From assembly GCA_016215345.1 (NCBI GenBank), contig JACRKD010000012.1:1-36227 (forward strand): a DNA stretch of 36,227 nucleotides, in the 5' to 3' direction. The translations under genes were made by a program, and so were the position numbers. The notes beneath the pieces were generated by a model. That model saw only the letters and a program-made list of their open reading frames with translations, was not told the DNA's origin and did no database searches. Positions 29,384 to 36,227 of this stretch are shown piece by piece. The stretch's first letter is position 1. Each line of letters starts with the position of its first letter. The DNA is from Candidatus Vogelbacteria bacterium. Lineage in GTDB: Bacteria; Patescibacteriota; Minisyncoccia; Phycocordibacterales; UBA12445.

Positions 29384-32076
29384 CTAATTTCCTTCGGTAA
29401 AAAAATTTCTGATCTCCTCCACGACGATAATCGATCCGGCGACCGGAATGACGATAAGCCACTCTGAAACCGACAGTGGTACCGTGTGTAATATTCCCTG
29501 CAAAAATGGGTGTGTGTAAAGCAGAAAGCTGTAATAACATGACAATCACAGTAGCCACAATCAGAAACTTATTGGACAATGGATTCATCTGCAATATAGA
29601 TCTACTTTCAGATCTACAATTCCATGCGTTAAGCCACTGAAAAACAGCAAGGACCGTAAGAGACATCGTCCATGCCTTTGTCATATCGTCCGCGATATAA
29701 TACCTAAATATAAATAACGTGCCAACCGCCATAGGTAACGCCATAAAAAATATTCTCTTCGCCATAAGTTCGTCCACGATCCATTTCTTAGGACGCTCAA
29801 ACCTTCCGCGCATGAGCCCACTCTCCTTGGGCTCCATAGCAAGCGCGACATTGAGAAAACCATCGGTAACAAAGTTGAGCCAGATAATTTGCGCGGCGAC
29901 CAGAGGTAGCGGGTATCCTAAAACAAGCGCGCCGGTAATCACTAATACTTCCCCCATACTCGTGGAGAAAAGATATAAAAATAACTTTTTTGATTGTCTT
30001 ATAAATTCCCCGCCCCTCTTCAGCCGCAGAAACTATCCCAGCGAAGTTGTCATCGAGAAGAACTATATCTGAAGCCTCCTTTGCCACCTCGGTACCAATT
30101 TTCCCCATCGCAACACCGAGATCAGCAGCCACAAGAGATGGGGCATCGTTGACTCCATCCCCTGTCATGGCCACAACTTCTCCTCGGCTACGGAAGGCCT
30201 CTATAATCCGCATCTTATGAGCCGGTGAAACTCGCGCAAAAACACTCGCGTGAACAAGTTTCCTGGCCAGCTCTTCACTGGAGACTCTATCAACATCCTC
30301 ACCCGTAAGAACAATGTCGCCTTGTCGCCAGATATCAGCCTCCTTCGCAATGGCTTCTGCTGTCAAACTATGATCTCCGGTAATCATAACAACACGCATA
30401 CCAGCGTCTTTAACTTTTTTCATTGCTTCCCTAACCTCCGAGCGAAGCGCGTCACTCATGCCAAAAAATCCTACGAATGTAAGCGGGGGTGGAGCAAGTG
30501 GGTTGATACTTCTTTCAACGCCGGAATTCATAGCATACGCCATAACCCGAAAGCCACCCTTAGCTAGTTTGTGAAAAACGGCCTTAAGTTCTTTACGTCG
30601 ATCTTCGCTTAGAAGCAAAACCCCATCCCTCCCGTCCGGACTCGATGAAGCTGGATGCCAAATATTTTTACAAAGTTCCATGACATTTTCCGGCGCCCCG
30701 ACAACCGTAAGGAAATTGTTGTCTCCAACTGAATGAACCGTCGCATGATATTTTCTACTGTAGTCAAAGGGTAGTTCAAAAATCTTCGGCGACTCATCTT
30801 CTAGCACATTATGGTGAAATCCGACTTTTTCTGAAAATACTAGCATGGCGGCTTCGGTAGGGTCTCCGATAATCTTCCAGCTGTCAGTTTCTTTTATAAA
30901 AGAAGATCTGGCATTAGCGCAAAAGGCTGCGATCTTACCGCTAAAGAGGAGTTCGAGATGATTCAACGGATCAATAACCTTGCCTTCAAAAACAATCTCC
31001 CCTTTTGGTTCATAACCATTTCCAGTAATTTCAAAAATTTTACCGTCGACGTACACGCGCTGGAGAACCATCTCGTTTCGCGTAAGTGTTCCTGTCTTAT
31101 CTACGGCGATAATCTTTGTTTGTCCTAAAGCTTCCACCGCCTGAAGGCGCTTTACGAGAACATTCGGCTAACGCCATTTGCTAAAACTAAAGTCGTAACG
31201 ATGGGCAATCCTTCCGGAATTATAGACACGGCAAGCGCGACAGCGACAGTAAACATCTCTCTTAATGATTCACCCGAAAGAATCCCAGCGGCTATCAAAA
31301 CAGTACTGATAATACCGACAGCAATTATAATAAGACGGGGTAAATAATGAATATTGGTTTTCAGGGGAATCTCGGTGTCAATTGAAGAAATCTCCACCGC
31401 TATTTTCCCAATTTCCGTGTCCAGTCCGGTCGCGACCACAACTGCGCTACCGTTTCCGCTCAAAACGTTGGTACCCTTGAACACCATGTTCTTCTGATCT
31501 GCAACGGGGACATTACCACTCGATGCGGCCGGAATAGTCAGTTCCGTTTTGGTTACGGGCTCCGATTCCCCCGTTAAGCTCGCTTCATCAACTTTAAGGG
31601 TACTCGCAAATATAACACGCGCATCAGCCGGGACCTTCTCTCCTTCCCGCAACACAATAATATCTCCGGGCACAACTTCTTTATCTAAAACCGTGATGTC
31701 TTTATCATCTCGCAGTATCGTTGCCGAAGTCTCTGTAAAGTTCTTCAAGGCGAGGAGGGTGTTTTGCGCCCGAACCCTCCCATACCGTACCAACAACAGC
31801 ATTAAAAATGAGCACCGTGAAAATTATGGAGGCATCTACAGTTTCTCCCATGGCCAAAATAGTACCCGCCGCAAGGAATAGAATATAAATAAGAGGACTC
31901 TGAAACTGACGAAAAAAGATAACAAAAACACTGTCCACCTTACCTTCGGGTAGTTTGTTTAATCCGTATTCCTTCAGACGCAGAGCTACTTCCTCGCTCG
32001 TCAAACCGCCTTCACGCGAACGAAGCTTCCCAAGAACATCGAGGGGCGTTCCCGCATACCATGGAATTTGTTGCAT
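29384..32076 (-). pseudogene. P2-type (Ca2+-like) cation ATPase broken by several frameshifts
   Basis: Four ORF-track pieces make one gene of about 2.7 kb, the normal size. Frame 1: GGLTSEEVALRLKEYGLNKLPEG. Near 31771-31776 one extra base, then RAQNTLLALKNF ... SLTGESEPV ... IIPEGLPIVTTLVLANGVSRM. Near 31151-31167 a shift with apparently missing residues, then VKRLQAVEALGQTKII, DKTGTLTRNE, MTGDGVNDAPSL. Near 29972-29984 one extra base, then LFSTSMGEVLVITGALVLG. Near 29489-29499 one extra base, then ILHTVPLSVSEWLIVIPVAG to a stop at 29384. PEGLP and the N-terminal domain point to P2 (Ca2+ or related) ATPases. All signature residues survive, so the decay is recent or is sequence error. Confidence 0.85.
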
Positions 32077-32188
32077 AAACTATAACTACAATAATACAAC
32101 TACAAGAAGGCTGTTACAAATAAAAAACAGAGGGAAACTGTAATGTTCCTCGTAACAAAGTTCTAATCCAGATCATTGAGTTCCTTAC

Positions 32189-32275
32189 TGGTGCGCGAGG
32201 GGAGATTTGAACTCCCATAGCCTTGCGGCCGCTACCACCTCAAGGTAGTGCGTCTACCAATTTCGCCACCCGCGC
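32189..32275 (-). tRNA. tRNA-Leu (GAG)
   Basis: Minus-strand cloverleaf with acceptor GCGCGGG/CTCGCGC (one G-U), anticodon stem CTACC/GGTAG with loop TTGAGGT (anticodon GAG), a long variable arm (CGGCCGCAAGGCTAT region) typical of Leu, and T-arm GGGAG TTCAAAT CTCCC. Discriminator A73 and CCA are encoded. Confidence 0.94.
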
Positions 32276-32319
32276 ATACCTATACAATATACTCGAAAAG
32301 AGTTTTATTTCAATAAATT

Positions 32320-32742
32320 TTATTCTGTCTCTTTTTTGTCCTCTGACATCGCCTCGTCATTCGCCTCCTCCATCTTAACTGTCCTCCTCATTTTTCGGCT
32401 AATTTCTTTCTGGGCCTTTGTGTGAACGTAATAGAGCTTAGCTCTTCTTACTCGGGATCTTTTCTTTATTTCGATCGTGTCGATAACTGGTGAGTATAAC
32501 GGAAAAATTCTTTCCATACCGACGCCACTCGCCACCTTTCTAACAGTAAAAGTACCTCCCGCCTCATTTCCATGCTTCCTAGCGATAACTAAACCTTCGT
32601 AATCTTGTATACGGGTCTTAATCTTGTCCTTGTCTTTTTCTTTGATTTTAACCGAAACAATCACAGTATCACCTGATTTTATGTTCAGTTTCTGTCTTTT
32701 CTCCATGTCCACCGGAGAGATTTGAATATTTCCAAATTTCAT
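32320..32742 (-). CDS. rplS: 50S ribosomal protein L19
   Basis: 140 residues. L19 marks: IKSGDTVIVSVKIKE, TRIQDYEGLVIARKHG, TVRKVASGVGMERIFPLYSPVIDTIEI, RRAKLYYV. L19 lies at the 30S-50S interface. The usual length is about 115; this one has a C-terminal extension of charged residues (MRRTVKMEEANDEAMSEDKKETE). It stands alone next to tRNA-Leu. The mRNA leader starts about 20-30 nt upstream if the TATGAT sequence is the -10. Confidence 0.95.
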   Translation of the reverse strand: MKFGNIQISPVDMEKRQKLNIKSGDTVIVSVKIKEKDKDKIKTRIQDYEGLVIARKHGNEAGGTFTVRKVASGVGMERIFPLYSPVIDTIEIKKRSRVRRAKLYYVHTKAQKEISRKMRRTVKMEEANDEAMSEDKKETE

Positions 32743-32822
32743 AGTAGATCAAAACTATCATAAAGCTTGGCAGAAGTAAATAGACTAACTACAACCTTGG
32801 AAGGATTAAAATAATTTATTTT

Positions 32823-33107
32823 TTATAACCCAAAAAGGTCCACATGACTTCCCATATTAACCAAGACGAGAATCAATATTTCATTTTTTATTTCGTACAC
32901 GAGTAAAACATCCGGCGCGATATGACACTCTCGAAATTGTTGTAAATATCCATTGAGCCGGTGGTCACGACAATTCTCCGGAAGTGGTTTACCAGATTGC
33001 AAAATAGCAATAATCTCATTAAGTTTTCCGAGTTTAAAATTTTTACGCCCACTAAATCGACGGAAGGCCTTTCGATACTGTTTGGTCGTAACTATTCCGT
33101 AAATCAT
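32823..33107 (-). CDS. YafQ-family mRNA-interferase toxin
   Basis: 94 residues. The C-terminal core matches YafQ/RelE toxins: CRDHRLNGYLQQFRECHIAPDVLLVYEI ... LVLVNMGSHVDLFG. In YafQ the His and Asp in such positions (H in 'CRDH', H in 'ECHI', D in 'PDV', H in 'GSH') form the active site for in-frame cleavage of mRNA on the ribosome. It lies 6 nt after the antitoxin, the standard order. Confidence 0.87.
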   Translation of the reverse strand: MIYGIVTTKQYRKAFRRFSGRKNFKLGKLNEIIAILQSGKPLPENCRDHRLNGYLQQFRECHIAPDVLLVYEIKNEILILVLVNMGSHVDLFGL

Positions 33108-33113
33108 GCGGGG

Positions 33114-33398
33114 TTAATCTTCCGAAGACAGAATCTCCTCGTGCATCTTAAGAATGTCCTTATACCGTTTACCATTTCTCACAGCCCCTTCTGTTTCCCT
33201 AAGTATTTCCTGTTCCTGTCGTATTGTAAAACCATTGGCCGTACGAAGATCGAGGGGGACCGATTGTGTTATCGCAATGTTATGAAGAAAGAGCTTAAGT
33301 CCCGACGAGAGATCGAGCCCAATTTCTTCAAGGGTTTTCTTGGCCTCCCGCTTAATTCTCGAATCAATACGAATTTGAATGGTTGTTTGCATATTCAT
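33114..33398 (-). CDS. DinJ/RelB-type antitoxin
   Basis: 94 residues (ATG at 33398; a second ATG is 6 nt later). The ribbon-helix-helix is at the N-terminus: TTIQIRIDSRIKREAKKTLEEIGLDLSSGLKLFLHNI, followed by PLDLRTANG and a helical toxin-binding tail. It is expected to autorepress with its toxin. The ATG lies 6 nt after TAAACT. Confidence 0.87.
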   Translation of the reverse strand: MNMQTTIQIRIDSRIKREAKKTLEEIGLDLSSGLKLFLHNIAITQSVPLDLRTANGFTIRQEQEILRETEGAVRNGKRYKDILKMHEEILSSED

Positions 33399-33404
33399 GC
33401 CTAT

Positions 33405-33432
33405 AGTTTACCCAATGTAATGACATTGTCAA
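33405..33432 (-). promoter_or_regulatory. leaderless-type promoter with operator of the DinJ/YafQ-type module
   Basis: TTGACA, 16 nt, TAAACT, then 6 nt to the ATG. Between the elements lies CAATGT-CATT-ACATTG (33413-33428), an inverted repeat suited to the ribbon-helix-helix antitoxin. The segment GGTAAACT...GGCATG is almost identical to that of the Phd/RelE module. Confidence 0.57.
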
Positions 33433-33448
33433 TACATAAAAATTTAAT

Positions 33449-34156
33449 TTAACCACGAAGTTTAGCAAGAGTTTTATCCATATCAGCAGGGAGCGGAGCG
33501 TCTATTTTGATAGGCCCGCCATTCGGCAACTTGAATTCTATGGACGAAGCATGGAGCGCTTGCCTTTTCATTCCATCCGGACAGACCTTATCTTTGGCAT
33601 AAAGAGAATCGCAGGCGACTGGATGACTTATGGCTTTTAGATGAACCCTTAATTGATGTGTTCTTCCTGTTTTCGGTCTAAGCTCCACCAAAGAATAATC
33701 CTTAAATTTGTCTACCACCTTATAGTAAGTTAGGGCCTCTTTCATCTCTCCCCTAGCAGATGCGCCGGTACTCTTCATTCTAAAATCCCCCTTGTTTCTT
33801 CCTATGGGCTTATCTATAATTCCACGATCATCTTTCGGGTGCCCATAGACAATCGCATGATAAACTTTTTGAATCTTTCTTTCTTTAAAAATTTTTTTCA
33901 AATATTCGTAAGCCTGCTGATTTTTCGCGAGAACCAAGACACCGGTTGTGTCTGCATCAAGTCGATGAACAATCCCCGGCCTATTGAGGGAAGACTCTCC
34001 CACTTCTATCATCTCTGGATGTCGCTCGAGAATCCAATCAGTTAACGTATAGTTCATACTTTTGAAATCCGCGTGTACAGCAAGTCCCGCCGGCTTATTT
34101 ATGGCCAGAATATTGTTGTCTTCGTATAGAATGTCTATCTTCGGTTCTTTCTTCAT
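33449..34156 (-). CDS. RluA-family 23S rRNA pseudouridine synthase
   Basis: 235 residues. Catalytic motif RPGIVHRLDADTTGVLVLAK (catalytic Asp in HRLDADT, near 68), the upstream LYEDNNILAINKPAGLAVH, and the late LRPKTGRTHQLRVHLKAIGHP-like run (here AISHPV). It lacks the N-terminal S4 domain found in RluD, as in other short RluA relatives. It converts uridine to pseudouridine in rRNA. Third gene of the tpiA-pgk operon, 38 nt after pgk. Confidence 0.9.
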   Translation of the reverse strand: MKKEPKIDILYEDNNILAINKPAGLAVHADFKSMNYTLTDWILERHPEMIEVGESSLNRPGIVHRLDADTTGVLVLAKNQQAYEYLKKIFKERKIQKVYHAIVYGHPKDDRGIIDKPIGRNKGDFRMKSTGASARGEMKEALTYYKVVDKFKDYSLVELRPKTGRTHQLRVHLKAISHPVACDSLYAKDKVCPDGMKRQALHASSIEFKLPNGGPIKIDAPLPADMDKTLAKLRG

Positions 34157-34194
34157 GCGCCCTTAGACTACATCTTACTTAACCCGACCACAAA

Positions 34195-35313
34195 TCAAGA
34201 CTTCAGCGCCTCTATTCCCGGCAATATACCATCAGCCAAAAAATCTAGCATGGCGCCGCCACCGGTAGACACGAACGTGAATTTTTCTAAAAGTCCGAGA
34301 CTTTTTATGGATGCAATCGTATCTCCACCACCGACAATGGAAGTCGCGCCAGATCTGGATATCATATTGGCCAAGTCCGCCGTCGTACCAGCAAATCCCT
34401 TTTCATAATTACCCATAGGGCCGTTCCAAAGAATGAACTTGGCAACAGAAATTTCTTTTTCAAGCAAAGATACAGTAGCCGGACCAACATCCAGCATATT
34501 GTCTCCCGACAACACCTCATCTATTCTCTTTATAGAATCAACCAGATTGTTGCGGACATTAACGTCTACCGGCAAAATAACTTTCGAACTGTCTTTGACA
34601 AAACTTAAATCTAAATCAGTCTGATCCGCAAGCGATACTCCGACCTCTAGCCCCATAAACTTAAAAACTGTATTTGACAAAGCTCCACCAATGAAAACCT
34701 TATCGGCTATATCAACAAATTTTTTAACAAGTTTAATTTTGGTCTCAAACTTCGTGCCACCAACGATAAAAAGGAAAGGGCGACTCGGATTAAAAGCCAG
34801 CGAAAGGTTTTTTACCTCACTCTCAGCCAAAAGCCCGATAAAGCCCGGCAAAAGTTTTGGGACAGAAACAATTGAAGCATGCGTACGGTGCATAACCGCG
34901 AATGCGTCATCCACATATAAATCAGCCAAAGAGGCAAGACCTTTGGCAAAAATTTCGTCATCTAAAACTTCTCCGGGATTTTGTCTTAAGTTCTCGAGCA
35001 TAACGGCCTCGCCGTTCTTGAGATTATCTATTCCCTCCAGAACGACAATGTTTTTTGGATCAGCAGGCAAAAGCCTTGCCTTAAGATACTCCGCGACAGG
35101 GAAAAGAGTCTCACCGGGGTTTTCGCCAATATGACTAATTATAATAACCTTAGCGCCTTTATTTTTAAGATAATTTATAGTCGGCAGAGATTTAACAATC
35201 CGAAAATCATCAAATACCTTACCATTTTTTATCGGGACATTTAAATCAAGCCTAAGTAAAACCCTCTTGCCGGAAATAATACCGATATCCTCCAATAATC
35301 TCGGGATAGCCAT
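34195..35313 (-). CDS. pgk: phosphoglycerate kinase
   Basis: 372 residues, shorter than the usual 390-400. N-terminal RLDLNVPI, MLENLRQNPGE and DDAFAVMHRTHASIVSVPKLLPGF mark the 3-phosphoglycerate side; C-terminal ILWNGPMGNYEKGFAGTTADLA and the GGGDTIASI nucleotide loop mark the ATP side. The SHIGENPGE segment replaces the normal SHLGRPKG, losing a conserved Arg, an oddity to check. It makes ATP from 1,3-bisphosphoglycerate. It begins 3 nt after tpiA's stop. Confidence 0.93.
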   Translation of the reverse strand: MAIPRLLEDIGIISGKRVLLRLDLNVPIKNGKVFDDFRIVKSLPTINYLKNKGAKVIIISHIGENPGETLFPVAEYLKARLLPADPKNIVVLEGIDNLKNGEAVMLENLRQNPGEVLDDEIFAKGLASLADLYVDDAFAVMHRTHASIVSVPKLLPGFIGLLAESEVKNLSLAFNPSRPFLFIVGGTKFETKIKLVKKFVDIADKVFIGGALSNTVFKFMGLEVGVSLADQTDLDLSFVKDSSKVILPVDVNVRNNLVDSIKRIDEVLSGDNMLDVGPATVSLLEKEISVAKFILWNGPMGNYEKGFAGTTADLANMISRSGATSIVGGGDTIASIKSLGLLEKFTFVSTGGGAMLDFLADGILPGIEALKS

Positions 35314-35316
35314 AGA

Positions 35317-36078
35317 CTAAATAGAATTTGCGACAGCGATAACCATTAAAAACTTCTCACTGCTTAGACTGTCCCTACCGACCAAAAGTCCATCAACACC
35401 GGAAAGACGCAACATAGCGTCAGTATTGTTTTTATCTACCGAACCGCCGTAAACTATAGGCACCTTAAACGAATAATCTCTGCCAAACATTTCCACCAAA
35501 ATTTTCTTCAGAAACAGCGCCACCTCCAAAACACTCTCGGGAGTCGGATAACCACTGGCGTTCTTGCCTACCGCCCAGACTGGCTCGTAGGCAATTATCA
35601 AACTCCTCAAGTCTTCTCTTTTAATCTTCGAAAGCCCCGCCGTGATTTCATTACGTAAAAAATTCAAATACTCTCCAGCCTCATCCCTGAATCGTTCCCC
35701 AACGCAAAACACAATCTTGAGACCGGCCTTAACCGCGGATTTTATTTTTTTACTGATTAATTCATCGTCTTCTCCGAGTACCCTTCTCTCCGAATGGCCG
35801 ACAATAACGTATTGCACGCCAAGGTTTTTAAGCTGTAAAGGAGAAACCTCCCCGGTATAAGGACCCATCTCATCAAAAAAACAATTTTCAGCGCCTAAGG
35901 ACACACTATTCAGCTTCAAATTATTGATGGATTCTAAAAAAACTGCCGGCACGCACACCACAACAGAAACTTTCTTGAAATGCTTTACTCCGGAAGCTAC
36001 TTCAGAAAAAATTGCCATAGCGTCTTTCCTTGTTGCCGGATTCATCTTCCAATTACCGATAATTATTTTTTTAGCCAT
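35317..36078 (-). CDS. tpiA: triosephosphate isomerase
   Basis: 253 residues. All TIM catalytic marks are present: NWKMN (Lys, near 11), VGHSERR (His, near 97), and YEPVWAVG (Glu, near 167), with GGSVDKNN and LVGRDSL near the C-terminus as phosphate loops. It interconverts DHAP and glyceraldehyde-3-P, in a glycolytic operon with pgk. The ATG is 58 nt after the possible partial CDS. No clear promoter is seen directly upstream. Confidence 0.95.
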   Translation of the reverse strand: MAKKIIIGNWKMNPATRKDAMAIFSEVASGVKHFKKVSVVVCVPAVFLESINNLKLNSVSLGAENCFFDEMGPYTGEVSPLQLKNLGVQYVIVGHSERRVLGEDDELISKKIKSAVKAGLKIVFCVGERFRDEAGEYLNFLRNEITAGLSKIKREDLRSLIIAYEPVWAVGKNASGYPTPESVLEVALFLKKILVEMFGRDYSFKVPIVYGGSVDKNNTDAMLRLSGVDGLLVGRDSLSSEKFLMVIAVANSI

Positions 36079-36136
36079 ATAAATACTAAATCAACAACCC
36101 CGCGGCAAGCCGACGAGGTATGGTCTGAGGCATGAC

Positions 36137-36226
36137 CTAAACGAATAATCTAAGCTGACGTGGTTCCTCTGACCTCGTCTTTCCTTGATTGGCGACATAT
36201 CTTTCGACCGCTTTCCAATCTCCCCG
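36137..36226 (-). CDS. possible C-terminal end of a gene entering from the right
   Basis: Minus-strand frame open from the window edge to a TAG at 36137, about 29 residues ending GKTRSEEPRQLRLFV. It has a basic, helical composition like a real C-terminus but is too short to identify. The other frames close sooner. Confidence 0.25.
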   Translation of the reverse strand, partial: RGDWKAVERYVANQGKTRSEEPRQLRLFV

Positions 36227-36227
36227 C

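Noticed and set aside
29379-29500. ATPase ending HGTTVGFRVAYRHSG...
   Set aside because: Out-of-frame tail; the next frame gives the family C-terminus ILHTVPLSVSEWLIV.
36079-36136. Possible RNA element upstream of tpiA
   Set aside because: Some short GC stems, but no known riboswitch or terminator pattern.

Overview
The window looks like a chromosomal segment of a Candidate Phyla Radiation (Patescibacteria) bacterium, most like Parcubacteria. This is inferred from gene style, not from a marker tree. The pointers are short divergent housekeeping proteins (PGK 372 aa, TIM 253 aa, L19), secreted Thr/Ser-rich repeat proteins, a fused phosphoglucose/phosphomannose isomerase, many small envelope proteins of unknown function, and many start codons sitting 6-7 nt behind a good -10 box (probably leaderless mRNAs). 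UGA is used as a stop. Nearly everything lies on the minus strand; the exception is a plus-strand surface block at 3.1-6.4 kb.

Layout. 0-3.1 kb: a possible partial CDS, LemA, three small unknown genes with strong Shine-Dalgarno sites, and the sugar-phosphate isomerase. 3.1-6.4 kb (+): a DsbA-like thiol oxidoreductase with its VKOR partner, a secreted repeat protein and a secreted peptidoglycan-binding protein, closed by a terminator. 6.4-10.4 kb: an envelope glycan/lipid operon (GT2, DedA, GT2, GT4, PAP2). 10.5-14.2 kb: copper efflux (CopA, an HMA-TauE/SafE fusion, a cupredoxin). 14.2-17.1 kb: two methyltransferases, a frameshifted gene and a RhuM-Fic protein.

17.15-22.83 kb: an eleven-gene minus-strand operon headed by a CsoR copper sensor whose operator lies between the -35 and -10 of its own promoter. 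It carries a CcdA-like thiol transporter, DUF1573, a cupredoxin and several small membrane or secreted proteins with Cys, His or Met clusters. This is the best candidate for an undescribed system: a copper-responsive thiol/metal handling module of the envelope. With CopA and DsbA/VKOR nearby, the window links copper export to extracytoplasmic disulfide chemistry.

22.8-28.5 kb: accessory and conflict genes. These are a Phd/RelE pair, a frameshifted membrane gene, a DoxX-like gene, an antitoxin beside a toxin killed by an in-frame stop (absent from the ORF track), a primase-helicase of the TOTE-AEP type, and an HTH-Fic protein with elaborate palindromic repeats upstream. 28.6-32.3 kb: tRNA-His, a cobalamin adenosyltransferase broken at a G7 run, a P2-type cation ATPase broken at four or five places, and tRNA-Leu. 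32.3-36.2 kb: rplS, a YafQ/DinJ-type toxin-antitoxin pair, an RluA-family pseudouridine synthase, pgk, tpiA and a possible partial gene at the edge.
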